The notes below the pieces were generated by a model. The model was given only the letters and a program-made list of their open reading frames with translations, searched no databases and had not been told where the DNA came from. Shown piece by piece: positions 29,416 to 38,981 of a DNA stretch of 64,000 nt. Source of the stretch: Ralstonia pickettii (GTDB lineage: Bacteria > Pseudomonadota > Gammaproteobacteria > Burkholderiales > Burkholderiaceae); the NCBI RefSeq assembly GCF_030582395.1, contig NZ_CP104381.1, positions 930,001 to 994,000 on the forward strand. The letters run 5' to 3'. A program made the translations under genes and the position numbers. The first letter of the stretch is position 1. Every line of letters starts with the position of its first letter.

Positions 29416-30150
29416 TGCAACCTCACTCCAATGCCGTGCAAGCACGGCGCTTCATGGAGCACGCAAAGGCGGAGCGGGTGGTCAACGAATTGCCGAAGTG
29501 TCGGCCAATAACAAGGCGCGACGGGGCACGAGCGAAAGAAATGAGGGCATTCCACGCGTCATCATGGATGGCAGGGCGGAGTCTGCGGACGCGGTTGGCG
29601 TCCAGTTGCGCGTCCTGTCACTCGTGCCACGGGCCCGATGCATTGCAGGCGGGCCGGCGGCGGCGAGTCGCGTGAAGCGACCACAAAGAGCGAATTGACG
29701 GACGGCCTGTCCGGACGAAACCCGCGGCGGGGCGAATCGGGCGGCGTGCTGCTTTTTAGAGTTTTGCCGCCGGACCGCCGTGGCAACGCGGTAACCGGAT
29801 ATTCAGCCGGCCGGCACCAGTCTGGTGCGGCAAGGGCTTCTTTCACCAAGCGGGCGCCGTATGGATGACCATGTGGCGCCCGCCTTTGAATTCTGTTCTA
29901 CCAGCTGCTCGTTCTACGCTGGCCGACGTTGCCGACGTGATCTTTGGTTCACGTCTTGCGCGATGGGACAGCGGTGCGTGCTGCTTTCGTGCCGATACAT
30001 CCGGCCACGAGATTAGCTTTGTAACACAAGTGGGCGATAGATCGGCACGTTCCGGACCGAAACGGTGGCTGTGTACAATACCTGTTGTTTCGTTCCGACC
30101 GGCTGTTGCTGGCACATAAACGACTGTCCAGCGAGAAAATTATATTGAAA
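29416..30150. other. Divergent rne-rluC regulatory region and long rne leader
   Basis: 735 bp with no convincing gene; the short frames here lack domains and conservation signs. Close to rne the leader can form GCCGTGC-TT-GCACGGC (29448-29433, minus strand), a 7-bp hairpin ending 17 bp before the start codon. On the plus strand TACAAT at 30074-30079 is a candidate -10 for rluC. In E. coli the long rne leader contains hairpins through which RNase E regulates its own mRNA, and this leader may do the same. Confidence 0.6.
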
Positions 30151-31185
30151 ATGAATGAGTTACGCCATCCATTTGATGGCCGCATTCAACAGGCCGGACA
30201 TGGCACACTCGGCGACGCACTCGACGGGAAGTCAGTCGCCTATGTCGAAATCGGTGAAGAAGCCGAAGGCCAGCGCATCGACAATTTTTTGATGCGCTTG
30301 GCCAAGGGCGTGCCCAAGAGCCATATTTACCGCATCCTGCGTTCCGGCGAGGTGCGGGTTAACAAGGGCCGCATCGATGCGGAGTACCGGCTGAAACTCG
30401 GTGATTTGGTGCGTATTCCGCCGCTGCGGATTGCGCAGCAGACAGAGGCCGCGCGCACGGTGCCGGCAGCAGAATTTACGATCCTCCACGAAGATACGCA
30501 TCTTCTCGTCATCGATAAGCCCGCCGGGGTGGCCGTGCACGGCGGCTCGGGGGTAGCGTTCGGGGTGATCGAACAGTTGCGCCAGTCGCGCCCGGACGCG
30601 AAATTTCTTGAGCTGGTGCACCGCTTGGACCGCGAAACCTCGGGCGTGCTGCTACTTGCAAAAAAACGTTCCGCGCTGGTGGCGTTGCACGAGCAGATTC
30701 GCGAAGGCCAGCTCGACAAGCGGTACTTTGCGGCTGTGAAAGGCGTCTGGCCGCACAAACGTCAACATATCAAGTCGCCACTGCATAAACACACCACGCC
30801 GGAAGGCGAGCGCCGCGTGCGCGTGCAGGCCGATGGGCAGGCGGCGCACACGATCTTCAACAAGGTCGGCGTGTTTGGTCCGTACACCTTGCTGGAAGCG
30901 GAACTGAAGACGGGGCGCACGCACCAGATCCGTGTGCATTTGGCGCACGCGGGTTTCCCGATCCTGGGCGACGACAAGTACGGCGATTTCGCCCTGAACA
31001 AGGCGCTGTCCCGCGCGAATGCTTCGCCGCGGCTGGGACGGATGTTCTTGCATGCCCATCGGCTGCAGCTAACGCACCCACAAAGCGGCGAAATCGTCAC
31101 GTTTAGTGCGCCGCTGCCCGCCGAGTGCACCGACTTCCTTAACGCTTTCCAGAGCTTCGATCCCGATGCCGCAGCAACGCTTTGA
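30151..31185 (+). CDS. rluC: 23S rRNA pseudouridine synthase
   Basis: 344-residue pseudouridine synthase of the RluA family. An N-terminal S4 RNA-binding domain (RIDNFLMRLAKGVPKSHIYRILRSG region, about 37-100) precedes the catalytic domain with the aspartate motif HRLDRETSG and the late GRTHQIRVHLAH. In E. coli RluC modifies 23S positions 955, 2504 and 2580 and lies opposite rne as here, which supports RluC over RluD or RluA. The ATG at 30151 is chosen; an in-frame start at 30085 would add 22 unlikely residues. The 3' end overlaps the next gene by 20 bp. Confidence 0.93.
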   Translation: MNELRHPFDGRIQQAGHGTLGDALDGKSVAYVEIGEEAEGQRIDNFLMRLAKGVPKSHIYRILRSGEVRVNKGRIDAEYRLKLGDLVRIPPLRIAQQTEAARTVPAAEFTILHEDTHLLVIDKPAGVAVHGGSGVAFGVIEQLRQSRPDAKFLELVHRLDRETSGVLLLAKKRSALVALHEQIREGQLDKRYFAAVKGVWPHKRQHIKSPLHKHTTPEGERRVRVQADGQAAHTIFNKVGVFGPYTLLEAELKTGRTHQIRVHLAHAGFPILGDDKYGDFALNKALSRANASPRLGRMFLHAHRLQLTHPQSGEIVTFSAPLPAECTDFLNAFQSFDPDAAATL

Positions 31186-31825
31186 TCTGATCGTCTTCGA
31201 TTGGGATGGCACGTTGATGGATTCAACGTCGGCCATCACCCGGTCAATCCAGCTTGCATGCCGGGATCTTGACTTGCCGGTGCCCGACGATGCGCGAGCT
31301 AGCCACGTGATCGGCCTTGGCCTGCGGGACGCGCTGGAATATGCCGTCCCAACCCTCGATCCGGCCGACTACGGGAAGCTGGCCGATCGGTATCGCTTTC
31401 ATTACCTCAGTCGCGACGCGCATCTGGTGCTGTTTCCGGGGGTACGCGAAATGCTGGACGCGCTGCGCCGCCAGAATTATCTGCTGGCTGTGGCAACGGG
31501 CAAGTCCCGTGTGGGCCTGCAACGTGCGATGGAAGCCACGAATCTGACCGGCGTCTTCGATAACACGCGCTGCGCCGATGAGACGTTTTCCAAGCCCCAC
31601 CCCGCGATGCTGCTCGAACTTACTCGCGATCTCGGCATGGACGTCGAGCGCACGTTGATGATCGGCGACACGACGCACGATCTGCAGATGGCTGCCAATG
31701 CAGGCGCGGCTGGCGTAGCTGTGACATATGGCGCGCATCCTGCTGATGTGCTGGATTCGCTTACGCCGTTGTATAGCGCCAAGTCGGTTCCGGATTTACA
31801 CAATTGGCTGACGCAACATGCCTGA
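31166..31825 (+). CDS. HAD-family phosphatase (phosphoglycolate phosphatase-like)
   Basis: 219-residue HAD subfamily IA hydrolase. The nucleophile motif is VFDWDGTLMDS near residues 11-21, motif II is in AVATGKSRVGL, and the acidic motif IV is GDTTHDLQMAANAGA. The class resembles Gph and PpaX, which act on small phosphates. The start at 31166 overlaps the rluC end by 20 bp, implying coupling; E. coli also has a HAD gene in other contexts but not here. Specific substrate unknown. Confidence 0.85.
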   Translation: MPQQRFDLIVFDWDGTLMDSTSAITRSIQLACRDLDLPVPDDARASHVIGLGLRDALEYAVPTLDPADYGKLADRYRFHYLSRDAHLVLFPGVREMLDALRRQNYLLAVATGKSRVGLQRAMEATNLTGVFDNTRCADETFSKPHPAMLLELTRDLGMDVERTLMIGDTTHDLQMAANAGAAGVAVTYGAHPADVLDSLTPLYSAKSVPDLHNWLTQHA

Positions 31826-32219
31826 CATGGTCGAGCCCGTTCGTGTATGTGAAAGCGCAGCGTTGGAAGATGGCGGCTTAGGTGTCCGGTTTCAGGTGGA
31901 GGTGCGAGGGCGGCTCGTCAGCGCGTTCGTCGTCCGCTACGCCGGGGAGGCCCATGGTTATCTGAACCAGTGCGCACACGTGCCGATGGAAATGGACTGG
32001 CAGGAAGGCCAGTTTTTCGAAAGCTCCGGCCTGTATTTGATGTGCGCAACGCATGGCGCCATTTACGAACCGGATACTGGGCGGTGCGTCGGGGGCCCAT
32101 GCCGGGGCTCACATTTGTCCAAGCTAGAGGTCGCTGAACGCGACGGCGCAGTCTGGTGGCAGCCGGATGCGCTATTCCGGGCGCCAGTGTCCGCGCCGGA
32201 ACCAACGCCTTCTGCGTAG
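31818..32219 (+). CDS. Rieske [2Fe-2S] domain protein
   Basis: 133-residue single-domain Rieske protein. Cluster ligands are in NQCAHVP (Cys-x-His) and MCATHGAIYE (Cys-x2-His), the standard Rieske pattern, and the rest is the beta-sandwich. It is soluble and resembles the ferredoxin subunits of dioxygenases and the Rieske proteins linked to nitrite reductase, but no partner oxygenase is nearby. It overlaps the HAD gene by 8 bp and is followed after 40 bp by the S49 peptidase, so the four genes from rluC likely form one transcript. Confidence 0.88.
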   Translation: MPDMVEPVRVCESAALEDGGLGVRFQVEVRGRLVSAFVVRYAGEAHGYLNQCAHVPMEMDWQEGQFFESSGLYLMCATHGAIYEPDTGRCVGGPCRGSHLSKLEVAERDGAVWWQPDALFRAPVSAPEPTPSA

Positions 32220-32259
32220 CAGCGCAGTTCTTCTTCTCGACCGCTTTTCTTTTTTGTTT

Positions 32260-33372
32260 ATGACCGACTCGATTCCGCCGAAAGGGCCCGAAGACACCCC
32301 CAACGAGGGTGCAGGCAAACCAGAAGCGCTGGAGGTCACCCAGCATGCGGATCATCCGCTCGAAGCCGAATTGCGCAACCCGGCAGCAGGCAAGGCGACA
32401 TCGGCATCTGCGCCGGCAGCGTCCGCGCAGGCCGGCGGCTGGGAGCGGGAAGTGCTCGAAAAAGTCCTGATGGCAACTGTCCGCGAGCAACGGGCCGCGC
32501 GTCGCTGGCGGATCTTTTTCCGCTTCGTGACGCTCGGCCTGATTGGGATCCTCATCTATGCGTTCGCCAGCCTGGAAGGCGAAACCGTCAGCACGGGCCG
32601 CCATACAGCCGTTGTCACGCTCGACGGGGAAATTGCGGCCAACACGAACGCCAGCGCGGAGAACATCAACGCCTCATTGCAGGCGGCGTTTGCAGACGAC
32701 AACACAGTCGGTGTGATCCTGAAGATCAATTCGCCGGGCGGCTCGCCGGTGCAGGCGGGCATGATCAACGATGAAATGCGCCGGCTGCGGGCCAAGTACA
32801 AGAAGATTCCGTTGTACGTGGTGGTGGAGGAAATGTGCGCGTCAGGCGGGTATTACGTGGCTGCCGCTGCCGACAAAATCTACGTCGACAAGGCCAGCAT
32901 CGTAGGTTCGATCGGCGTGCTCATGGACGGTTTCGGATTCACGGGCCTGATGGACAAGGTGGGTGTGGAGCGCCGTCTGCTTACAGCCGGCTCGAACAAG
33001 GGAATGCTCGATCCGTTTTCCCCCGTGTCGCCGCAGCAGAAGCAATACGCGCAGGAGATGCTGGACCAGGTGCACCAGCAGTTCATCGACGTGGTGAAGC
33101 AGGGGCGCGGCAACCGTCTGAAGGATGATCCGACGCTATTCACCGGCCTGTTCTGGACGGGCGCCAAGGCTGTCGATCTTGGGCTGGCTGACGCGATCGG
33201 CAGTGCAGATTTTGTCGCGCGCAGCGTCATCAAGGCGCCGGACGTGGTCGACTACACCGTCAAGGAAAACTTCGCCTCGCGCGTGGCACGCAAGCTCGGC
33301 ACGGCAATGGGCGCTGGCGCGGTGAAAGCGCTGGCCGCGACGGGCCAGCTCAAGCTCTTGATGAAGGAATAA
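32260..33372 (+). CDS. sppA: S49-family signal peptide peptidase
   Basis: 370-residue membrane-anchored serine protease. A charged, Ala/Pro-rich cytoplasmic N-terminus (about 1-85) leads to one membrane helix (FFRFVTLGLIGILIYAF, about 87-103) and a periplasmic S49 domain with NSPGGSPVQ, the catalytic region MCASGGYYVA (Ser) and IVGSIGVLMDGFGF. Single-domain size fits short SppA/SohB-like proteins that digest cleaved signal peptides. Start at ATG 32260; the upstream frame to 32167 overlaps the Rieske gene. Ribosome site is poor (T-rich). Confidence 0.85.
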   Translation: MTDSIPPKGPEDTPNEGAGKPEALEVTQHADHPLEAELRNPAAGKATSASAPAASAQAGGWEREVLEKVLMATVREQRAARRWRIFFRFVTLGLIGILIYAFASLEGETVSTGRHTAVVTLDGEIAANTNASAENINASLQAAFADDNTVGVILKINSPGGSPVQAGMINDEMRRLRAKYKKIPLYVVVEEMCASGGYYVAAAADKIYVDKASIVGSIGVLMDGFGFTGLMDKVGVERRLLTAGSNKGMLDPFSPVSPQQKQYAQEMLDQVHQQFIDVVKQGRGNRLKDDPTLFTGLFWTGAKAVDLGLADAIGSADFVARSVIKAPDVVDYTVKENFASRVARKLGTAMGAGAVKALAATGQLKLLMKE

Positions 33373-33377
33373 GCGCG

Positions 33378-34109
33378 CTATCGCGCCAGCAGCGAGAAAA
33401 TCGCCGGCCGCTTGTGCAGGTTCATGCGGTCGGCGCGCCAGTCGCTCACGGGCAGCGTAACAACCTGCTCGCTGGGCAGAGTCAGATCCACTGCAATCGA
33501 CAGCAGCGTACTCGGCGCGCAGCCGCCCTGGATGGCCTCGAGCAACGCGCCATTGCGGTAGGGCGTTTCAATGAACACCTGTGTTTGGGCGGCTGAGCGT
33601 GAAAGCTGTTCGAGCGCGCGAAGCTTGGTCTTGCGCTCGGCCGCATCGACCGGCAGATAGCCGTTGAATGCAAAGCTCTGGCCGTTCAGGCCGGACGCCA
33701 TCACCGCCAGCAGAATCGAACTTGGCCCCACCAGCGGTTTTACGCGCACGCCGCGTCGGTGCGCGAGACGCACGAGATTCGCGCCCGGATCGGCAACCGC
33801 CGGCACACCGGCTTCCGACATCAGCCCCGCGTCCTGCCCGGCAACCACCGGCGCCAGCAGCGCTTCCAGCTCCGATTCCGGCGTTTTGACGTTCAGTTCG
33901 CGAATGGTGATTTCCTGCAGCGGGCGTGCCAGCGGCGTCGTCTCGGCCAGCTTCTTGAGCAGCGCACGCGCCGTCTTGGCGTGTTCGGCGACGAAATAGT
34001 CGAGCTGCGCGGTGATCTGTTGCACGCCGGCCGGAATCACGTCAGGCAGCGGGTCGGCCGCATCGCGCGAGCCCAGCGTATTCGGAATGAGGTAAAGCGT
34101 ACCGGCCAT
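33378..34109 (-). CDS. RsmI-like SAM-dependent methyltransferase
   Basis: 243-residue tetrapyrrole-methylase-fold protein related to RsmI, which methylates 16S rRNA C1402. Motifs include SEAGVPAVADPG (SAM-binding loop) and VGPSSILLAVMASGL. The N-terminal GTLYLIPNTLG start and the shorter length place it in the paralogous group found with maf in beta- and gamma-proteobacteria rather than RsmI proper. It is 3 bp downstream of the Maf gene on the same strand and faces sppA. True substrate is uncertain. Confidence 0.8.
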   Translation of the reverse strand: MAGTLYLIPNTLGSRDAADPLPDVIPAGVQQITAQLDYFVAEHAKTARALLKKLAETTPLARPLQEITIRELNVKTPESELEALLAPVVAGQDAGLMSEAGVPAVADPGANLVRLAHRRGVRVKPLVGPSSILLAVMASGLNGQSFAFNGYLPVDAAERKTKLRALEQLSRSAAQTQVFIETPYRNGALLEAIQGGCAPSTLLSIAVDLTLPSEQVVTLPVSDWRADRMNLHKRPAIFSLLAR

Positions 34110-34112
34110 GGT

Positions 34113-34709
34113 TCAGGCGAAGAGCGGGTAGTGGACGTTGCGCAGCATGCTGGTCAGGGCGATCAGCGGCAGACCGACCAGCGCGGTCGGGTCCGACGAC
34201 TCGACGCGCTCGAGCAGGGCGATGCCGAGGCCTTCCGATTTGGCGCTCCCGGCAACGTCGTACGGGTGTTCTAAATGCAAGTAGGCGTCCAACTCCTCAT
34301 CGGAAAGATCGCGGAAGGTCGCCAGCGTGCGGATGTCCTCGCTCTGGTGGTGCCCGGTCCGGCCGTCGTACAGGCACAACGCTGAATGGAATGTGACGGT
34401 GCGTCCACGCATCCAGTGCAGCTGCGCCAGTGCGCGGGCGTGGTCCCCCGGTTTGCCGACCTGCCTGCCATCAAGCGTCGCGACCTGGTCGGAGCCGATG
34501 ACCAGCGCGCCCGGATAGTCTGCCGCCACCTTCTCTGCCTTCTGCCGGGCCAGGCGCAGGGCGGTCTGGTCCGGTGACTCTTCCGGGGCGGGCGTCTCAT
34601 CAATGTTCGGCACCACGATCTCAAACGGCAGGCGCAGGCGTTCGAGCAATTCCCTCCGATATGGTGAGCTGGAGGCCAGAATGAGCGGCGGACGCGATGC
34701 AGAAGTCAT
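34113..34709 (-). CDS. Maf-family nucleotide pyrophosphatase (YceF type)
   Basis: 198-residue Maf protein that hydrolyses non-canonical nucleoside triphosphates; the YceF subgroup acts on 7-methyl-GTP. It opens with ILASSSPYRRELLERL (residues 10-25), then has IGSDQVATLDG (general base Asp) and DVAGSAKSEGLG. The position next to DUF177-rpmF-plsX is the conserved location of yceF (E. coli yceF-yceD-rpmF-plsX), which supports the subgroup, though here it is divergent from DUF177. Confidence 0.9.
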   Translation of the reverse strand: MTSASRPPLILASSSPYRRELLERLRLPFEIVVPNIDETPAPEESPDQTALRLARQKAEKVAADYPGALVIGSDQVATLDGRQVGKPGDHARALAQLHWMRGRTVTFHSALCLYDGRTGHHQSEDIRTLATFRDLSDEELDAYLHLEHPYDVAGSAKSEGLGIALLERVESSDPTALVGLPLIALTSMLRNVHYPLFA

Positions 34710-34747
34710 AAGTGCTTGAAGATGCAGTGGATTTTGAGCAAAACCTT

Positions 34748-34777
34748 TTGACGCCAGAGGTTTCTGCCCGCTATAAT
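34748..34777 (+). promoter_or_regulatory. Near-consensus sigma-70 promoter for the DUF177-rpmF-plsX cluster
   Basis: TTGACG (34748-34753), an 18-bp spacer and a perfect TATAAT (34772-34777). It lies 60 bp upstream of the chosen DUF177 start. No operator-like repeat was noticed over it, in line with steady expression of ribosomal and lipid genes. Confidence 0.8.
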
Positions 34778-34837
34778 CCCGCGTTTCGCGGATTGGCCGC
34801 GCAGTGTCGCAAACCGGGCGCCCAGGCGCAAGGTGTC

Positions 34838-35440
34838 ATGCGGTGCTGCAGGAGGTTGATCCGGTTTGCGCACCAACAGCAACGCGTTCGACAGGTTCGA
34901 TTCGTGGATTTTCATACATTCGATCTTTTCGCGTTCATTCGCGCGGGTGAGCCAGCAAGCGGTACGGTCTCTCTGACCGAGATGCCTCGCCTGCTGGCCG
35001 AGCAAGCCGCCGATGCCCCCGCTGACGCCAGCACGCAGTTCAGTTGGCACTTGCAGGGTCTGGTGCGCGAGGAGGCTACCGCGGGCCAGTTGCCGCGCCA
35101 GCGTCTCTTCGTGGATCTGGAAGTGGAGGGTGCAGTTTGGCTGCAATGCCAGCGATGCCTCAAAGCGTACGAGCAACCGCTCCCGGTGCGCACGCGCCTG
35201 GAAGTCATGCGTTCGGAAGCCGAGGCAGACGCCGCTCCGCTGGACGACGACGAGGCTGACGTGATCGTCGGCTCGCGACACTTTGATCTGATCACGCAGA
35301 TCGAGGATGAGCTGTTGCTGGCGTTGCCGGTGTCGCCGCGTCATGCCGTCTGTCCGGATGAGGTGTTGCCGGAAGAGGCTGAAGCCGAAAAGAAGCCGTC
35401 GCCGTTCGCGGTGCTGGCCAACCTGAAGACCAAACATTAG
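34838..35440 (+). CDS. yceD: DUF177 (YceD) family protein
   Basis: About 200 residues from ATG 34838; an alternative GTG start near 34903 would give about 179. The C-terminal half has the DUF177 signature: VWLQCQRCLKAYEQPL (Cys-x2-Cys), VDLEVEG and LLLALPVSPRH. YceD is implicated in 23S rRNA maturation or ribosome assembly in several organisms and always lies before rpmF. The first 20 residues are basic and could be an extended start. The Cys pair is often a zinc site with a later Cys (AVC). Confidence 0.85.
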   Translation: MRCCRRLIRFAHQQQRVRQVRFVDFHTFDLFAFIRAGEPASGTVSLTEMPRLLAEQAADAPADASTQFSWHLQGLVREEATAGQLPRQRLFVDLEVEGAVWLQCQRCLKAYEQPLPVRTRLEVMRSEAEADAAPLDDDEADVIVGSRHFDLITQIEDELLLALPVSPRHAVCPDEVLPEEAEAEKKPSPFAVLANLKTKH

Positions 35441-35555
35441 GCGTGCGCGGGTATTGCGCGCGCTGATGGAAGTACGTTTCACACGCCTACCGGAATGGCT
35501 ACGCTCCGGCTCCGTGTGATGTGATAAAATCGATCAAATTGCTTAGGAGTCAGTC

Positions 35556-35735
35556 ATGGCTGTTCAACAAAACAAGAAGTCGCCGTCCAAGCGCGGCATG
35601 CATCGTTCGCACGATTTCCTGACGGCGGCCCCGATCGCTGTCGAGCCGACCACCGGCGAAGTGCACCTGCGTCACCACGTGAGCCCGAACGGCTACTATC
35701 GTGGCCGCAAGGTCGTGAAGACCAAGAACGACTGA
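35556..35735 (+). CDS. rpmF: 50S ribosomal protein L32
   Basis: 59-residue ribosomal protein. It begins [20 protein letters not shown] and ends in RKVVKTKND, which is unmistakable L32. There is a good ribosome site (TTAGGAGT) 6 bp before the ATG. The form lacks the zinc-binding cysteines of C+ L32 variants (no Cys present). A terminator-like hairpin lies 70 bp downstream. Confidence 0.97.
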   Translation: MAVQQNKKSPSKRGMHRSHDFLTAAPIAVEPTTGEVHLRHHVSPNGYYRGRKVVKTKND

Positions 35736-35803
35736 TGCGATTTGCCAGTTTTCTGGCAAGCGTGTTGGGTTGGTCTGAACGCACAGGTTCATGATGCAAG
35801 CGA

Positions 35804-35833
35804 AAAAGCGGCAAGCCAATTTGCCGCTTTTTT
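35804..35833 (+). terminator. Terminator after rpmF
   Basis: AAAAAGCGGCAA-GCCAAT-TTGCCGCTTTTTT: a 7-bp GC-rich core stem extended by A/T pairs and ending in six T residues. It would end much of the DUF177-rpmF transcript before plsX. Confidence 0.85.
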
Positions 35834-35925
35834 GTTGAGCGAAATTCGGCAATGCGTGTACGGGTTTGTGTACCATACGCGCGCCAACGGCCGGAGCCGC
35901 ACGTGAAACCGCAACTCAGACTCGC

Positions 35926-36987
35926 ATGACCATCAAGCTTGCCATCGACTGCATGGGTGGCGATCACGGCGTTGGCGTGACAATCCCTGCAGCGATCCAT
36001 TTTCTCGCCGCACACGAAGACGTCGAAATGCTGCTCGTCGGGCAGCCCGATGCCATCGCGGCGCAGCTCAAGCGACTCCACGCCACCGCGAACCCGCGCG
36101 TCCACGTCGTCCCCGCCTCCGAGGTGGTGTCGATGGACGATCCGGTCGAGGTCGCGCTGCGCAAGAAGAAAGATTCTTCAATGCGCGTGGCCATCAATCA
36201 GCTCAAGGACGGCGCCGCTCAAGCGTGCGTCTCCGCCGGCAACACCGGCGCGTTGATGGCCGTGTCCCGCTACGTTCTCAAGACGTTGGACGGGATTGAC
36301 CGCCCGGCGATCGCCACGGCCATCCCGAACGAGAAGGGCGCCGGCACCACCGTGCTGGATCTTGGCGCCAACGCCGACTGCGAGCCCGAGCACCTGCTGC
36401 AATTCGCGCAGATGGCCTCGGCGATGGTGTCGGTGGTTGAGCAGAAGCCTCGCCCGACGGTCGGCCTGCTGAACATCGGCGAGGAAGTCATCAAGGGTAA
36501 CGAGGTCGTCAAGCAGGCGGGTGAGCTGCTGCGCGCCTCCGATCTCAACTTCTTCGGCAACGTTGAAGGCAACGACATCTTCAAGGGCACGACCGACATC
36601 GTTGTTTGCGATGGGTTTGTCGGCAACGTGGCGCTCAAAAGTACCGAAGGCTTGGCCAAGATGATCGGTGAGATGCTGCGCCAGGAGTTCAGCCGCTCGT
36701 GGTTCACCAAGTTGCTTGCTGTCGTGGCGCTGCCGGTGCTGACGCGTTTCAAACGGCGCGTCGATCATCGGCGCTACAATGGCGCCGCGCTGCTCGGTCT
36801 GCGTGGTCTGGTCATCAAGAGCCACGGCTCGGCCGACGCCTACGCGTTCGAATGGGCCATCAAGCGTGCCTACGACGCCGCGGCCAACGGCGTGATCGCC
36901 CGCATTGCGCAGGCGTTCGAATCGCACCATGACGCAGCGGGCGCTGCGCCGGTCTCCACTTCCGCTCCGGCCGCCGACGCTGCTTGA
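35926..36987 (+). CDS. plsX: Phosphate acyltransferase
   Basis: 353-residue PlsX that turns acyl-ACP into acyl-phosphate, the first step of membrane phospholipid synthesis with PlsY. The start [13 protein letters not shown] and the later MSVSRY-like, [18 protein letters not shown] and [13 protein letters not shown] are family-typical. Length matches E. coli PlsX (356). The ATG at 35926 is preferred over 35866. First gene of the fatty-acid cluster, 38 bp before fabH. Confidence 0.95.
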   Translation: MTIKLAIDCMGGDHGVGVTIPAAIHFLAAHEDVEMLLVGQPDAIAAQLKRLHATANPRVHVVPASEVVSMDDPVEVALRKKKDSSMRVAINQLKDGAAQACVSAGNTGALMAVSRYVLKTLDGIDRPAIATAIPNEKGAGTTVLDLGANADCEPEHLLQFAQMASAMVSVVEQKPRPTVGLLNIGEEVIKGNEVVKQAGELLRASDLNFFGNVEGNDIFKGTTDIVVCDGFVGNVALKSTEGLAKMIGEMLRQEFSRSWFTKLLAVVALPVLTRFKRRVDHRRYNGAALLGLRGLVIKSHGSADAYAFEWAIKRAYDAAANGVIARIAQAFESHHDAAGAAPVSTSAPAADAA

Positions 36988-37024
36988 TCGCGTCGCCCCC
37001 GAGTCAGATTTCACCCCACCGCAC

Positions 37025-38005
37025 ATGACACGTTTCGCAAGGATCATCGGTACGGGCAGCTACCTGCCGCCCAAGCGGGTCACCAATGACGAACTGGCGG
37101 CCCAGCTGGCCGAAAAGGGTATCGAGACGAGCGACGAATGGATCGTCTCGCGCAGCGGGATCCGAGCGCGTCATTTCGCTGAACCTGATGTTGCGTGCAG
37201 CGACCTCGCCGTGAAGGCCGCTGAACGTGCGATCGAAGCCGCTGGTATCAATCGATCCGAGCTCGACCTGATCCTGGTGGCGACGTCCACGCCGGATTTT
37301 GTGTTCCCGAGCACGGCGTGCCTGGTGCAGCAAAAGCTCGGCATCACCAATGGGTGCGCTGCGTTCGACGTACAGGCCGTGTGTTCCGGCTTTGTCTACG
37401 CACTTGCGACCGCCGACAAATTCATCCGCTCGGGTGCTTACCGCAACGTGCTGGTAGTTGGCTCGGAGGTCTTCTCACGCATCATCGATTTCAGTGATCG
37501 CACCACGTGCGTACTGTTTGGCGACGGCGCGGGGGCTGTGGTGCTGCAAGCTTCTGACGAGCCCGGCATCCTGTCGACCGCGCTGCATGCTGATGGCAGC
37601 CACGCCAACATCCTGTGCGTGCCGGGCAACGTGGCGGCAGGCGCAATCCAAGGCAGCGCCTTCCTGTACATGGATGGCCAGGCCGTTTTCAAGCTGGCCG
37701 TGACTGTGCTCGACAAGGTTGCCCGCGAAGCATTGGCCGCTGCCGAACTCGATGCTTCGCAAGTCGACTGGCTCATTCCGCATCAGGCCAATATCCGCAT
37801 CATGCAGGGCACGACCAAGAAGCTGGGCCTCTCGAACGAGCGCCTGATCGTGACCGTCGATGAGCATGGCAACACGTCTGCGGCCTCGATTCCGCTGGCG
37901 CTCGACGTTGCTGTGCGCGATGGCCGCATCCAGCGCGGCCAGCACGTGATGCTCGAAGGCGTGGGCGGCGGCTTTACCTGGGGCGCCGCGCTGCTGCGCT
38001 TCTGA
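37025..38005 (+). CDS. fabH: Beta-ketoacyl-ACP synthase III
   Basis: 326-residue KAS III that condenses acetyl-CoA with malonyl-ACP to begin fatty-acid synthesis. The active-site cysteine is Cys120 ([10 protein letters not shown]), His is in [11 protein letters not shown] and Asn in [10 protein letters not shown], the Cys-His-Asn triad. Length is close to E. coli FabH (317). The ATG at 37025 gives the conserved [10 protein letters not shown] start. Lies between plsX and fabD. Confidence 0.96.
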   Translation: MTRFARIIGTGSYLPPKRVTNDELAAQLAEKGIETSDEWIVSRSGIRARHFAEPDVACSDLAVKAAERAIEAAGINRSELDLILVATSTPDFVFPSTACLVQQKLGITNGCAAFDVQAVCSGFVYALATADKFIRSGAYRNVLVVGSEVFSRIIDFSDRTTCVLFGDGAGAVVLQASDEPGILSTALHADGSHANILCVPGNVAAGAIQGSAFLYMDGQAVFKLAVTVLDKVAREALAAAELDASQVDWLIPHQANIRIMQGTTKKLGLSNERLIVTVDEHGNTSAASIPLALDVAVRDGRIQRGQHVMLEGVGGGFTWGAALLRF

Positions 38006-38037
38006 TCGACGAATTTCCAGAACGAACAATACGAGCC

Positions 38038-38967
38038 ATGACATTCGCTTTCGTCTTCCCTGGCCAGGGTTCGCAATCGGTCGGCATGCTCAACGCGTTT
38101 GCCGATCATCCGGCCGTGGCGGCCACGCTAGCAGAGGCGTCCGACGCGCTGGGCCAGGACATCGGCAAGCTGATTGCCGAAGGCCCGGCTGAAGAGCTGA
38201 ATCTGACCACCAACACGCAGCCCGTCATGCTGACGGCCGCTGTTGCCGTCTATCGCGCATGGCAAGCTGCTGGCGGCCCGACGCCGACCGTCGTGGCGGG
38301 GCATAGCCTGGGCGAGTATTCGGCGCTGGTCGCCGCAGGCGCCATCGCGTTCAAAGACGCCGTGCCGGTGGTGCGCTTCCGCGCCAAGGCGATGCAGGAA
38401 GCCGTGCCAGTGGGCGAGGGCGGGATGGCTGCCATCCTCGGCCTGTCGGACGACGACGTGCGGGCCGCATGCGCCGAAGCTTCCGTTGCGGGCGTGGTCG
38501 AAGCGGTCAACTTCAATGCCCCTGCCCAAGTCGTGATCGCCGGCGCCAAGGCGGCCGTCGAGAAGGCTTGCGAAATCGCTAAGGCCAAGGGCGCTAAGCG
38601 TGCGCTGCCGCTGCCGGTGTCGGCACCGTTCCACTCGTCGCTGCTCAAGCCAGCGTCGGATCGCCTTCGCGAGTATCTCGCCAACGTGACGGTCAATGCC
38701 CCGGTGATCCCCGTCATCAACAATGTGGATGTGGCCGTGGTGAGTGACCCGGCTGCCATCAAGGACGCGCTGGTGCGCCAGGCAGCATCGCCGGTGCGCT
38801 GGGTCGAGACCGTCCAGAAGATGAAGGGTGAGGGTATCACCCGCGTGGTCGAATGCGGCCCGGGCAAGGTGCTGGCCGGCCTGGTCAAGCGTATCGATGG
38901 CGAGATCGTCGGGGACGCGATCTTTGATCCGGCGTCGCTGGAAGCTGTGCTGGGCCAACTCAAATAA
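38038..38967 (+). CDS. fabD: Malonyl-CoA:ACP transacylase
   Basis: 309-residue transferase that loads malonyl onto ACP. It has FVFPGQGSQSVGM at the N-terminus, the nucleophile motif GHSLGEYSALVAAG near residues 90-103, a conserved Arg in VVRFRAKAM and a His in SAPFHSSLL. Length equals E. coli FabD (309). 32 bp after fabH and 14 bp before fabG. Confidence 0.97.
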   Translation: MTFAFVFPGQGSQSVGMLNAFADHPAVAATLAEASDALGQDIGKLIAEGPAEELNLTTNTQPVMLTAAVAVYRAWQAAGGPTPTVVAGHSLGEYSALVAAGAIAFKDAVPVVRFRAKAMQEAVPVGEGGMAAILGLSDDDVRAACAEASVAGVVEAVNFNAPAQVVIAGAKAAVEKACEIAKAKGAKRALPLPVSAPFHSSLLKPASDRLREYLANVTVNAPVIPVINNVDVAVVSDPAAIKDALVRQAASPVRWVETVQKMKGEGITRVVECGPGKVLAGLVKRIDGEIVGDAIFDPASLEAVLGQLK

Positions 38968-38981
38968 TCAACGGGATTCGT

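Noticed and set aside
25306..29511. A 1401-codon open frame on the plus strand
   Set aside because: It is antisense to moaA and rne, has low-complexity His/Arg/Ala-rich composition without domains, and arises from the repetitive GC-rich coding of the RNase E tail.
34838..35440. A DUF177 gene starting at 34712
   Set aside because: The longer frame begins upstream of the TTGACG-TATAAT promoter at 34748-34777, so its start codon would not be on the main transcript.
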